DNA from: Monodelphis domestica
Lineage: Eukaryota; Chordata; Mammalia; Didelphimorphia; Didelphidae
Length of the DNA stretch: 64,000 nt
Assembly: GCF_027887165.1 (NCBI RefSeq)
Contig: NC_077234.1
Location: 189,821,319-189,885,318, forward strand
Reading direction: 5' to 3'
The notes under the pieces were generated by a model, which saw nothing but the letters and a program-made list of their open reading frames with translations, was not told the DNA's origin and did not search any database. Made by a program: the position numbers and the translations under genes. This document shows, one piece after another, positions 1 to 33,129 of this stretch; position 1 is the first letter of the stretch, and every line of letters starts with the position of its first letter.

Positions 1-100
1 GAGTGATTGATGTCACCCGTACCCCTGCACATGACCACAGTATCTCACCTGGTATATTACCTAGCAGTCCATGCATAGGTCTGGTTCTGCTCCTTTTGGA

Positions 101-291
101 ATGTAGCATGATATAGTAGAAAGACTATTGACTTTGGAGTCAGAGTAATGGGGAAAAAAAGTCACTTGAATGACTGTGTGTGACCTTGGGCAAGTCACTT
201 ATTCCCATTTAAACCTCAATTTCTTTTTGCATAAAATAAGGGGGTTGAACAAGATTGAATGTCCCTTGGAGCTTTAAATCTATGATCCCAC
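101..291 (+). repeat. MIR/CORE-type SINE fragment
   Basis: The block resembles ancient CORE-SINE sequence: GACTTTGGAGTCAGAG, GACCTTGGGCAAGTCACTT, then AGCTTTAAATCTATGATCCC. Confidence 0.7.
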
Positions 292-942
292 CACTCTCAT
301 TGAGGAACATAAAAATGTATAGTCAATTAAAATAGCAATGCAATAAATATGTTTTTAAAATTCCTATTGGTCAAAATTCTTCCAGAATTAAAACATTAAT
401 AGATGCCATGAAGACATATAGCTCTCTTAAAGGAGAATTATACTGTATCATCAAAATATTAAAAGAATTTAAAGATAACCCAGTTAAAAAACACAAGCTA
501 CAGATAAAGGGACAAATAAGGAAATGACAAGATATCTAAGGAAAAAATCAGTGGAACAAATGAAACTAAACAAAGGAAGATAAAAATGGAAAAAAGATGT
601 TCATGATATAAAATAGGACATAAAAAGCAAATAACACACATGAAAGAAAAATTTCTGATCTTGAAACATGATGAATAAACTCTATTTATGCTCAAGTTCC
701 AGAAAGCAGTGAAAAAGAAAAAAAAAGGTTAGAATTTGACTTGAGGACATAAAGAAAAATTTCCAGGACACAGAAGATCAGGCAATACATTGCTAGAAGA
801 AAGAAGATATATGACTTCAGCATAGTAAAATGTTACCTATAATTGACCAAAATATTGACCAGATATACTGAAGCAACAATGAGAATAAAATTCATACTCT
901 TCAAGACTTAGTGCTTTACTTAGTCTAGTAAGTCAAGTCAAG
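292..942. other. A-rich flank, nothing assigned
   Basis: This is A-rich sequence downstream of SULT1C2. It contains only short chance ORFs. The long A-rich runs on the plus strand could be an old LINE remnant, but no diagnostic motif was seen. Confidence 0.3.
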
Positions 943-948
943 TTTATT
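943..948 (-). promoter_or_regulatory. candidate SULT1C2 polyadenylation signal
   Basis: AATAAA lies on the minus strand about 295 nt past the stop codon. An ATTAAA variant lies at 990-995. The region is AT-rich, so a chance match is possible. Confidence 0.35.
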
Positions 949-1099
949 CATAAACACAGAGACACTAGACACTATTAATTAGTAGTATTTTTAATAAGAG
1001 TATTAAGTGGACATTAAAATCATTGGAGACCAATTTTACCACAAGACTATACTTTTAGAGCATGCTTTCTTAGTTTCTGTTGTTTTGTGACTGTCAAAA

Positions 1100-1236
1100 A
1101 CATCTGTGAGAATAACATGAGATAATATTTGCAATGCACTTTGCAAACTTGAAAGAATTATTATTATTATCACTATAATCACAGTAAAATAATCATAATT
1201 ATAATCATCACCATCATTATTATCATCATCCACACC
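1100..1236. repeat. SINE 3' end with (TTA/TCA)n tract
   Basis: GATAATATTTGCAATGCACTTTGCAAAC is a typical CORE-SINE 3' motif. It is followed by an ATT/ATC trinucleotide tract running almost to the SULT1C2 stop codon at 1241. Confidence 0.5.
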
Positions 1237-1240
1237 ATTA

Positions 1241-22489
<21,249 letters not shown>

Positions 22490-22533
22490 ATTCTCTTTCA
22501 TGGGATCTTTATCCACGTGGGATGGTGGAGACG
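22490..22533 (-). other. SULT1C2 5' UTR part of exon 2
   Basis: This segment lies between the chosen ATG and a pyrimidine-tract acceptor (CTTTCAG, AG at 22535-22534). SULT1 genes usually carry the 5' UTR on at least one more upstream exon. No such exon or promoter could be identified by eye. Confidence 0.5.
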
Positions 22534-22540
22534 CTGAAAG

Positions 22541-23814
22541 TACAAAGGCAGGATGACGGTGCCTGTATGTGTGTGCGCTGATTGGAGTTCCGGAGTTCAG
22601 AGTCTAAGGCCCTATGTAAGTGCCATCATCATTGCTATTATGACTAGGCTCCCATCCCCAGGCCCCCAGGCTGGTGGTGATTTTATTCCCTGAGCCTTCT
22701 ACTCTATTTCATGGAAGTGAATGGTTAGGTTTGGCCAGGTGTGGAGGATCTTAGAGGACTGGCTGGTTGCTGCTCTGAGGAACTAAGATGGAGTGGGTGA
22801 GACAAAAGAACCTTGAAAACTTCTGGCCGATATAGGAAGGGGCAGGTGGCCAGGATTTGGTCACTCGTAGGGGACCAGTGAGGGCCTTGAAGACCTCAGG
22901 AGATAGTAGGGGGTGTGCAATTTTAGGGGCATAAGAGGGAGCTGGGAGAGGGAAGGACAGAGGGGAGAGGAAGGTCATACAGCTGGCCCTGGGCCTTTGG
23001 GAAGTTAGGGCTTCTGGTCCCCCAAATCCTAGTTCTGCCGCTGTAAATCAGGCTAGTGCCAAACAAACACTTGGCCCCCCCAGATTCTGTTAATCTGCTC
23101 CATTATCTCCTACCCCTATTATGGTGAAAGTTAATACCAAACACACACAAAACCAGCCTGTTTTAATTTGCAAATCTTACCTTTCAGTGCTAAGGGAAAT
23201 GGGACTCAGGTCGCTGTGCAATAGTTACAATTTAATGAAATCAGAAGACATTCCAAGGAGGGGTGCTGAGCTATTTCCTTGTATGGCAATTCCAAGAGCC
23301 CAAACTACCCCTGAACTCGAGTTGTTTCTGCTCATAACTCAGGAGATCCTCCAGTCCAATTTGTAGCTCCAGAGGTGGCAGCTAGAGAAATCCTCCAGCT
23401 AGACTTCTAAATTAGGGGTGGCAGAATGGACACTGAGCAGAAAGGCACTGAATGGCTAGGGCATTGGCCCTTCCCCCAGACTGATTACTAGAGAATGGCA
23501 TGAAGCTTGGATTTGTTTATACAAAGACTGTGAAAAGATTTAGGTACCGGAGTTCTGATCTCTTTTTGTCAGATTTCTTGCCCAGTTTGACTCAGCCCTG
23601 ATCTTGTGAAAATGCAAAGTTAGTTCAAGCATTAGCAGTATTAACCCTCAAATGGGTGTTGATTTTTTTGTTGACTCTTTTCCCACTTCTTCAACAAATG
23701 CTCATGAAATACCTGTCTGGTGTCAGGTGCTGTGTTGTGTATTGACAAAGGCAAGGAAACAAGTCTTAACCTTAAACATCCAAATGGGGAAGACTACCAT
23801 GTTTATGGAAACAT
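22541..23814. other. 5' flank of SULT1C2; promoter and exon 1 not resolved
   Basis: This is GC-richer than the surroundings, without a CpG island. It is the natural place to look for an upstream exon or promoter. I see no convincing TATA box plus donor, and no clear repeat. Confidence 0.35.
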
Positions 23815-23827
23815 TATTATAAAATCT

Positions 23828-24417
23828 GAGGTGTATGGGGTGCTCAGGGAGGGGTAGTATCTCTGGTATGGAGGGCTTGTTGTGCCCTCTTAGGGCGGCT
23901 CTCCAGCCTCTGACCCCCACCTGACACCCAGCTCTCACTTGTGGCTCCCAGTAGCTGCTAGCATGAGGCAGCGGCCACACCCCGGGCAACGGCTTCGACA
24001 GGCCAACTAAACCTTGTGAGGGTAGCCATCGGGTCATTGACCCCTGGTGAACCAGGGCTTTGCTCACCCAGCATGTGAAGACTGCTTCGGTGGAACAGAC
24101 AGAAGAAACCAATAAGAAGGTTCAACGGCTGAGAGGGCGACGCAGCAAAGCACTGTGTAGTGATTAGGGCGTGTTGGAGAACAAAAGACAACATGGCCAT
24201 CCAATGCATCTGAGGAAGTCTCCAGGTGTAATGACTTTTCATGCCAATGGACCCAGGCTTCCAAAGCCGAGAGAGTGGGACTGTCTCTGTGCATCGACTT
24301 TTCCACTTAAATCTCCTTCACGCACAAGTGTCTTTGTGCACACTCATCTATACACCATAGATGAAAATGCACAAAGACAATTGTCATCCTCGGTTACCGA
24401 GATACTACTACTACTAC
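23828..24417 (+). mobile_element. 590-nt SINE-like element, copy 1
   Basis: It is bounded by a 13-nt target duplication TATTATAAAATCT (23815-23827 and 24418-24430). The 5' end is GAGGTGTATGGGGTGC and the 3' end is an (ACT)n tail. The interior is CpG-containing and GC-rich. The reverse complement of nearly the same sequence is at 59925-60501. I cannot assign a family. No reverse-transcriptase-like frame is present, so it is most likely non-autonomous. Confidence 0.85.
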
Positions 24418-24439
24418 TATTATAAAATCTATGAAAAAG

Positions 24440-24912
24440 AATTTCCCCTGAGGGTGGGTGGGAACACTAAATAGGAAATTCAGAATAGATTTCTGGGTTC
24501 TTTGAGTTGTCCTTCTAGAATATGGAAGTCTGGTGGCAGAACAAAAGTCAAGACAACTGGTAATGGCCCAGGATGGAGTGGATGACCTTAGTGTCTTTGA
24601 CCAAGTTCTGACCATCTGTCCAAGTTCTAAGTGCTTCAACCTCCTTCATGGATCTTGGAATAAATTGCTCTAAACTGCCTATTCTGCTGGGGGAAGTCTT
24701 CCCATGCTTGGGGTAGACATCCTCCTAACTTACCTGGTTTAGCCCATCTGCTGAGATGGTTTTATTGGGGTAGGACTGCTGGGTGTGCTACAGCTTTCTG
24801 GAGCCAAAGATGAGAATTGAATGAAAGGTGGACCCCAAATAGAGCCTTGTAAAGGGCAAGCCTTAACTCCAGAGGGGCTGGTCCCCACTGAACACCCCAT
24901 ATAACCCAAGGA
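24440..24912 (-). mobile_element. older relative of the 590-nt element
   Basis: Read on the minus strand from about 24912, the order of blocks follows copy 1: GGGTTATATGGGGTGTTCAG, GGCTTGCCCT, GGCTAAACCAGGTAAG, GGTCATCCACTCC, GTTGTCTTGACTTTTGTTC. Divergence is high and no target duplication remains. Confidence 0.55.
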
Positions 24913-24984
24913 AGCGAGGACTGCTAAGAGGGAAAGGAAGGGGGTTCTTTGTGAGAAGCAGCTCACACTTCAATAGCATTTTAT

Positions 24985-25200
24985 AAGCCCTAGTTCCCTA
25001 CAAAACTCAAATCATGTCCTTCAACATAAGATCTTGCTGGATCTCCTCCAGCTTCTACTATCTTCCTTCCCTCTAAAAAAAGTCCCTCATATTAATTTTG
25101 TATGTACTTTGATATGTCTATGTGTTGTCTCTCTTGATGGAATGTAAGCTATTTAGAAATAGGTACTGTCATTTTTTTCTTTGTATCCCCAGCATAGCCT
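24985..25200 (+). repeat. L2-type LINE fragment
   Basis: TCAAATCATGTCCTTCAACA ... GATGGAATGTAAGCTATTTA ... TTGTATCCCCAGCATAGCC. Confidence 0.5.
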
Positions 25201-25769
25201 TTCATAGTGTATATAGAACTGGCTTCCCCATCAGAAATACCTTTTTTTCAGTTCTACCTCTCACCCACATTGGTTGTCTGTTGCTGGGGAAGTCACAAAG
25301 CAAACCCTGATATGCATGGGTTGAGGGAGTTTTCTCACTGGGGATTCCTTATACCAGTGAAATTACAAATAAAAATCGAATGAAAAAAGAAACCAATAAG
25401 AAAATTTAAAAATCTCTGTCATTTAGGATATCATTTGACCCATAGTAGGTGCTCCATAACATTGGTAGATTGATTCTGTAGACCTCAGCCAAATGCTTGA
25501 TGATGTTCTAGGTTAACTATAGCTTAGTCTCTTCTGAATAAAACCTTTTAAAATATCAAAATGCAATTTCTAGATTAAATATTTCCTTTGGTCATACATC
25601 TTAGCTCTAGTTTTCCCTTAATTGCTTTATTTTCAAAAACTTTAACCAGTTTTACAGCTTTTCTCTGCATCACCCATGGTTTTTCTACATTCTGTCTTAA
25701 AATACAGAGCTCTGGACTCTACACAGTATATCTGCTCTAGAATCCAAATCTTCTACTCTGTTCATCTTC

Positions 25770-26450
25770 CTATTTGGATTGATAGAATGATCCTCTAATA
25801 AACAAATATTTCATACTTCAGAAGAATTTCTCTATCACATTAATCTTTTCTTAGTTCACTATGCTATTGGTGCATATTTTACTAGAAATCCACTTGAACT
25901 TAAAAAAAATATTTTCCTGTAACATGAATGTATATTTGCTCCCCACGTTTACTTTTTAGTACTTCTTGCTATAGAATGCCATCCTGTTCAGCATCGATTT
26001 TTCCCTTTATTGGTCAAAGTCAATTTGAATTCTATTGACTTCTTAAGCATTGACAGTCTCATTATACAGTCATTTAGTCCACATGTTCTTAGTGACATCA
26101 TCAGTTACATTTTGAGAGCTAATAAAAAAAGGGAAAAGAAGACTTTATATGGTTACTTACAAGTATTCGAAGATAAGTTGCAAAAGGAGGTGAGCAAGAT
26201 GTGGCCCCAGGTACTGTTTTAGTTGATTATTTTGGCTTGTTTTAAATATCTCGCCTCAAAGGTGAGTGACCAACTGTCCAATCGTTGTTACTTATAATAT
26301 CTGATTTCAGGCCAAACCAACCACTTTGGGAGACTAAAGTCCAGGTAGGTAGATAGAATTTGAATACTTCAATTCATTAGATACTGTGGGCAGAGTTCAC
26401 CTGTATTCCTGGGCATTCTGGGAAAAGTCTCAGCAAATAATTTTGTAATT
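25770..26450. repeat. segmental duplication block, unit A
   Basis: Collinear and diverged match to about 52130-52840 in direct orientation: TTGATAGAATGATCCTC ... ACTTCAGAAGAATTTC ... GAATGCCATCCTGTTCAGCA ... GGTTACTTACAAGTATTCGA. Confidence 0.75.
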
Positions 26451-26499
26451 TGCTTTGACCCTATTTCCCATGCTGAGAGCAGTTCTTCTATTATCTGTC

Positions 26500-27275
<776 letters not shown>

Positions 27276-27314
27276 AATCATTTGCACATTGGTAAGACAG
27301 GTAGAAAAGAATTC

Positions 27315-27440
27315 TAGTTCTATAGTTCTAGAAAAGGAAGACACCAGAGGCCATCTCATCCAATCTCCTCATTTTATAGATGAGGATGATGAAATCCACA
27401 GAAGTTGTGAGTTGCCCAAGTTCTCATACATAGTGAGTAA
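27315..27440 (+). repeat. MIR-type SINE fragment
   Basis: TAGTTCTATAGTTCTAGAAA ... GAGGCCATCTCATCCAATC ... CATTTTATAGATGAGGATGA. Confidence 0.65.
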
Positions 27441-28159
27441 TAGACTCCACCCAGATCTTGGGACTTCAGTTCCTTCACACTTTCCATTGTATTACTGGAA
27501 GGTCACAATAAGGCATTAGATAGCAAGGAAAGACTTCAGTAATTAGATCTGCTTGGAGTGGATTCTTTTTGTGCTAGGGCATGGTAGAAATGTATTGACA
27601 GCATCAAAGAAAAATGTTAATGCTTTATTCTATCTTAGAGGCATATCTACCAGAAGCTTTTGTTAATTTATGATATTTTTATCCAAGCATTTTTCTGCTT
27701 GAGATAGAAATGTCCAATCTGACAGAGTTCCCTCATTGTTATAGATAGCTCCCTCTTCTAGATTTTTTAAAGTAACATATACAGGAGTCCCAAATGACAA
27801 AAATTTTATAATATAATAAAACAAGAAAAAAATTGAAGAGGCAAATAGAATTTTAGAGAAGTTAGATATCTGGGAAAAACTGAATGGGAATGGAAAAGAA
27901 TATACCTTTTTCTTTTCTTTATACCTTTTAAGAATTTATCAGTTAAATGTAGAAACCGTTCTTGATAATTACTTTCTGACATTTTGCAATTCATATTCTC
28001 TCACTCTATTCATTCCCCTCCTACTCCCCAAGACAATAAATTGTCTGAAATAGGTTATACCAGTGCTTTCATGCAATACATATTTCTGTATTCCTCATAC
28101 TGTGACAGAAGACATATCACACGTGCAATAAAGAACTCATGAGGAAATGAAGTGAAAGA
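27441..28159. other. intergenic DNA, nothing assigned
   Basis: AT-rich sequence between the two SULT1C loci. No exon-like or repeat motif was recognised. Confidence 0.3.
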
Positions 28160-29795
28160 TGGCATGTTTTCATCTGTAATCAACTCCAACAGTTCCTTCT
28201 TCATTTGTGGATAGCATTTTTTATCATGAGTCCCTTGGGGTTACTTAGAATCCTATTTATGCTGATAGTTTATTCTTTCACAGTTGATTATCATAGAGTA
28301 TTTCTGTTATTTTACATATTGTTATTCTGGCTCTGCTTAATTCACTTTGCATCAGATCATATAAGTCTTTTCAGGTTTTTCTGAACTCATCTTGTTCATT
28401 ATTTCTTATGACACAATAGTATTCCATTACCATATACCATATAATACATACCACAGCTTGTTCAGCCATTTCCCAATTGATGGATACCCCCTCAGTTTCC
28501 AGTTCTTTGCCACTACAAAAAGAGCTCCTAAATATTTTTGAACCAGTAGACCTTTCCTCCTATCTCTGATCACTTTGGGTTATGGACCCAGGAGTGGTAT
28601 TTTTGGGTCAAAGGGTAAGCATAGCTTTATGGCCCTTTGGGCATGGTTCATAGAGCTCTCTGGAATGTTTATATCAGTTCACAATTTTACTAATAGTGCA
28701 AGAGTGTCCAAATTTTCCCACATCCTCTCCAACATTTATCATTTTCATTTTTTGGTCACATGAGTATTTTATTTTGTCAAAGGCTTTTTCTGCATCTATT
28801 GAGATAATCACATTATTTCTGTTGGTTTTGTTACTGGCATGCCAATTATTCTGATAGTTTTCCTCATATTGAATCATTCCTGGCATAAAATAGAGGTTAT
28901 GGTGTATGATCCTTGTGATATAATGCTAAAATCTCATTGTTAGTATTTATCTAAATTTTTTGCATTGATTAGAGATTGGTCTATAGTTTTTTTTCCCTCT
29001 AGTTTAGCTCTTCCTGGTTTAGATATCAATACTATATTCATATAATGAAGGGAATTTGGTATAATTCCTACTTTCCCCATTTTTCCCAGTTTGTGTATTA
29101 ATGGAGTTAATTATTCTTTTACTATTTGGTAAAAATCACTTGTGAATTTTTCTGACCCTGGAATCTTTGTCTTAGGGAATTCTTTGATTGTTTGTTCAAT
29201 TTCTTTTTCTATGAGTAGGTTGTTTAAACACTCTATTTCTTCTTTTGTTAATTTGGGCAGTTCATATTGTTGTAAACATTCATCTATTTCATTTAGATTG
29301 TCAGATGTATTGGTATATAGCTGGGCAAAATAACTCCCAATAATTGCTTTAATTTCTTCTTCATTGGTTGTGAGTCTACCTTTTTCACTTTTGTTACTGG
29401 AAATTTGGTTTTCTTCTCACTTTTTAAATCAAAGTAACCAAATGTTCATCTGTTTCATTTATTTTTGTTTAACAAAAATCAGAACTTTGTTTTATTTATT
29501 ATTTAATGTTCGTATCTTCATTTTTAATAATCTTTCCTTTGAATTTCAGGATTTTCAATTTGGTACTTAATTGGGAATTTTCAATTTGTTTTTCTACCTT
29601 TTTTTTAGTTGCTTATCCATTTTATTGATTTTATCTTTCTCTATTTAATTGATAGAAGAATTTAGAGATATCAATTTACTTGGTAAGTACAACTTTGTCC
29701 ACATCTCGTAAATTTTGGTATGCGTCTTCATTGTTATTCTCTTTAATGAAATTATCGATCATTTCTATGATTTGTTGTTTGACAAATTAACTTGA
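28160..29795 (-). mobile_element. decayed L1, ORF2 on minus strand, internal deletion
   Basis: 28160-28745 holds the ORF2 end and 3' UTR (plus strand CAGCCATTTCCCAATTGATG). At about 28745 it jumps into the reverse-transcriptase region (minus strand DAEKAFDKI) and continues to about 29795. The middle of the RT-to-C-terminus segment is missing. Many stops and frameshifts. Confidence 0.8.
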
Positions 29796-29799
29796 TTAA

Positions 29800-30375
29800 A
29801 AAAAGAGAGAAGAAAACTAAATTTACAGTATCAATAATTAATTAAAATCATAAATTTACAACCAATGAAAAGGAAATTAAAATAACTATGAAGAGTTTTT
29901 TACCCAATTATATGTCAATAAACCTGACAATCTAAGTGAAATAAATGAATATTAAATATATAATTTGCCTAGATTAGCAGAAGAGAAAATAGAATAGGAA
30001 ATAGAATAATGATCCCCATTTCATAAAAATAAATTGAACAAGCCATTAATGAATTCCCTAATAAAATATCTCTACATGAATTCACAAGTGAATTCTACCA
30101 AACATTTAAAGAACAATTAATTTTAATAATATCAAAACTATTTCAAAAAATGGCTGAAGAAATAATTCTACAGAATTCCTTTTATGAAACAAATGTGATG
30201 TTGACACTTAAACCAGAAAGAGTTAAAGTGGAGATAGAAAAGATAGATCAATTTCTCTAATGGTTATTTTCAATAAAATACTAGTTAAAAATATTAGTAA
30301 AGAGATTACAGTAATATATCACAAAGATCACACATTGTAACCAGGTGGGTTTTATACAATGCAAGGGTCCAAGAC
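29800..30375 (+). mobile_element. L1 ORF2 fragment, opposite orientation
   Basis: Plus strand AATTCACAAGTGAATTCTAC ([13 protein letters not shown]), then TTAAACCAGAAAGAGTTAAA and CAGGTGGGTTTTATACAATG are successive L1 ORF2 blocks. The region overlaps the part of ORF2 already present in the minus-strand element on its left. Confidence 0.75.
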
Positions 30376-31005
30376 AACTACAAGCAACTCCACTGCTGTA
30401 GAGAGAACTAATGGAATTTGAATGCAGCTATACCAGTCTTTCTTCACTTTATTTTAATAATAAATTTTTCTCTAATATAAGCAATGTGTGTCTTCTTTCA
30501 CAAGATGGAAGTCAGTCCAGTGATTTTTATTTTTTTCTCTCCTTGGTCTATTTTCCAGGTCAATTTCCCTCCCCCCACCCCCTATAATTTCTTCTATATT
30601 TTTCAGGTTTTTTTTTTTTTGTGGAGATAAGGGGAAGAGGAAGCTGGGTAGTATTTTACCATTTTGACTTTCCACAAAATATCTTTTTGAGTGATTAAGC
30701 ACATGTCCATTTTTAATTAACCAATCAATCAATCAATAATTCAAGCAAATTACTCATTGCCCAAATGAATTCTATAAACTTTAAACAAGACTTGTGCATT
30801 ATTAGCACAGACAAAAAAATGAATGGACTGTGTGTCCTTGCCAAACAGTTTTTCTTAATAGAATCCCTTGGATTGTTTTGGAGAGATGACAGGTTTTGTA
30901 CTAAAGACAATTTAAGAAATGCCAGATCCAAGAATTTTGTGTTTAAAAGAGTTGTTTTGATGCTGATCCATTAGACTTTGTGTTTCTTAAGAGAAGAAAT
31001 TGTTT
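30376..31005. other. intergenic DNA, possibly part L1
   Basis: A minus-strand frame around 30470-30680 (EEIIGGGGREIDLE) may be an L1 ORF1 remnant. Not certain. Confidence 0.3.
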
Positions 31006-31007
31006 TT

Positions 31008-31085
31008 TGTTCTTTTTTTTTGTATTCCCAGAGCTTAGTTCAATGCCTGGCACACAGTAAATATTTAATAAATGTTTATTGACTT
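31008..31085 (+). repeat. L2-type LINE 3' end
   Basis: CAGAGCTTAGTTCAATGCCT, GGCACACAGTAAATATTTAA and TAAATGTTTATTGAC. Confidence 0.75.
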
Positions 31086-31249
31086 TGGATTTAGGTTTTA
31101 ATTGATCGATTTCTATGCAAGTATTCAATTATTCCAGCATTTATCATTGGAGTGTATTTAGAAATGTGGTTAGGGAAGAAATGTGCATGTCAAGGTCAAG
31201 TCATACTATTGACCAAAGTCATATACATTTTTGTTGAGCTCCAGGTACA

Positions 31250-31580
31250 GTCTATCCATTATGCTTTGCTGCTTCTCATATTATAGGTCACATATTTTCA
31301 TTTCCTAAAAATAAAGCATCATGATGTTTTAAGATTTTTTAAAATATAAAAAACTAGAAAGTCATGGCCTAATTACTAACTCTAAAAGCATGATCCATAT
31401 TCTCATTGCTTGAGTAGGTATGGTTGGGATGTATTGAATCCTTCAGAAAGGTACTCTAAGCACATGTTTGTATAGGTTATAGAAAATCAAATAAAGGTAT
31501 TTGTAGAGCAGGAAGCATTTGGTGTGAATGTGTAGGTGGAACATGATAAAAATATCTTTGCTGAGAGATTAGCTTTATTT
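31250..31580. repeat. segmental duplication block downstream of the pseudogene
   Basis: Collinear match to 59090-59430: TTTTAAGATTTTTTAAAATA, GAGTAGGTATGGTTGGGATG, TATTGAATCC, GAGCAGGAAGCATTTGGTGT, ATATCTTTGCTGAGAGATTA. Confidence 0.8.
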
Positions 31581-31728
31581 TTTTTAAGCCTTTACCTTCC
31601 TTCTTAGAATCAATACCACTGATTCTAAGGCAAAGGAGCTACAAAGGCTAAGTAATGGTGGTTAAGTGACTTGCCCAGGGATGTGGTCTGAGGTTAGATT
31701 TGATTCCAAGACCTTCTGTGTCCAGATA
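31581..31728 (-). mobile_element. CORE-SINE fragment
   Basis: TTTAAGCCTTTACCTTCCTT ... GGTTAAGTGACTTGCCCAGG ... GAGGTTAGATTTGATTCCAA. The head is missing. Confidence 0.75.
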
Positions 31729-31730
31729 CT

Positions 31731-32066
31731 TTAGTCATTGCTGTCGGATGATGCCAAGACTGACAAGGTCTCAACATCACCTCCAATACATTGTCCCTTA
31801 TAGTTGGTGGATGATGTTGGAGACCATGAAGGACTCACCAGCTGGAAAGAATCCAGGAGTGATGTCTGCTGGATGGACCATTTGAGGTCCTTAAGGATGT
31901 CAGTGTATGAAGGCACAGCAGAGGCCAGTTGATGTTTAATCTTGAGGCTCTGATCTATGATGATTGGCAGCCTCAGTGTCTTTAGAGTCTCAAGTTTAGA
32001 CAGTGGTCGCAGACATTCTAGATTGCAGTTTATCCAAACCTTTATTTTTTCACTAAGCCACATCAC
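31731..32066 (-). other. 111-codon open frame, unrecognised
   Basis: The minus-strand frame from 32066 to 31731 is compositionally normal and contains KWSIQQTSLLDSF and SPSWSPTSSTN. I recognise no family, no splice sites and no promoter. It may be part of an interspersed repeat or a processed pseudogene. It lies between a SINE and the pseudogene's exon 7. Confidence 0.25.
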
Positions 32067-32493
32067 TGACTTTGCATGGTAGGACTAAGTGTTGAAAGGA
32101 CTTGTTTTAAAGTTAAATGATGAAATTTTGTAACGGATGCGTGAGGAGCTCTTTTATTCTACAACACTGGGGAGAACAAGACCAGTGAATCACCTACTAG
32201 GTTACCAGCTGCTCCACAAAATTACACCAGCACACCTTTCATTATTTTCTCTACTACACATAGCTAGGAATTGCTTATCAAAGTGAAAATGAAGTCATTA
32301 ATAAAATTACACAAATGCTTAAAGTTGTAAAAGTTAAATGGCAGATGCTGATTGCAGGATTGACTGTCGATGCAGTATCTCCCGACTCAAATATGAATTC
32401 TCCCTTCATAATGTGATCTTCTAACCTAATTCCATTGCTTTTTCTGTGGTGTTAAGCTATCTTTACCTAATGTACCATATAGAAGAGGAATTC

Positions 32494-32684
32494 TTTTTTT
32501 AACATTTACCTTCTGCCTTGGAAACAATACTGTATTGGTTCCAGAGTGGTAAGGGCTAGGCAATGGGGGTTAAGAGACTTGCCCAGGATCACACAGTGAG
32601 GAATGTCTGAGGTCAGATTTGAACCCAGGACCTCCCATCTCTGGGCCTGACTCTCCATCCACTGAGCCACCCAGATTCCCCCTA
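32494..32684 (-). mobile_element. tRNA-headed CORE-SINE
   Basis: A-tail side TTAACATTTACCTTCTGCCT, centre ACTTGCCCAGGATCACACAG, head CACTGAGCCACCCAGATTCC. It ends about 87 nt from the pseudogene exon 7 remnant. Confidence 0.9.
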
Positions 32685-32770
32685 AAGAAATTCTAAAACA
32701 AGTCACAACTAGTATTCATTATGTTCACCTTCTCACAGGACATGACCTTCAGAACTTGAACCTCACTCAC

Positions 32771-32936
32771 TTTTCCTCATTGATTGGGAAATGGATGTAT
32801 CCATCTATAATTTAGGGAGATGCAAATAGTTAGCCTCATGATAGCAAAAGAGGTGTGATAGATGATCTTATTGAAAATTTCCTGATACATTCTTCTCCAG
32901 CAACTTTAAAATCTTCTGGATTTCTTGCTTTGGGTT
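32771..32936 (-). pseudogene. pseudogene exon 7
   Basis: 166 nt against 181. NPKQEIQKILKLLEKN is in frame from acceptor TTCTAG|AA, then a stop. NKIIYHTSFAIM appears in another frame, then ANYLHLP, and finally MDTSISQSMRK before GTGAGT. This corresponds to net loss of the KxNPM region. Confidence 0.88.
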
Positions 32937-33014
32937 CTAGGTGGAGAAAATCAGTAGAAATAAAAAAAAATAGCACCTTCTATCAGACACAGTTCCCTAA
33001 CAAACCTGTAAAGA

Positions 33015-33125
33015 ACGTCATAGGATCCTAGACCTAGAAACAGAAAGGACCCCAGGGCCCATGCAATCTAACTGCTTTATTGGACCACTAAGGAAATGGG
33101 GGAAAGTGAGTCTCAAAGACATCCA
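33015..33125 (+). repeat. MIR-type SINE fragment
   Basis: GTCATAGGATCCTAGACCTA ... GACCCCAGGGCCCATGCAAT ... CTAAGGAAATGGGGGAAAGT. Confidence 0.6.
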
Positions 33126-33129
33126 TCCA

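Noticed and set aside
22541..23060. CpG-island promoter for SULT1C2
   Set aside because: The sequence is moderately GC-rich but has few CpG dinucleotides, and no start-site motif could be supported.
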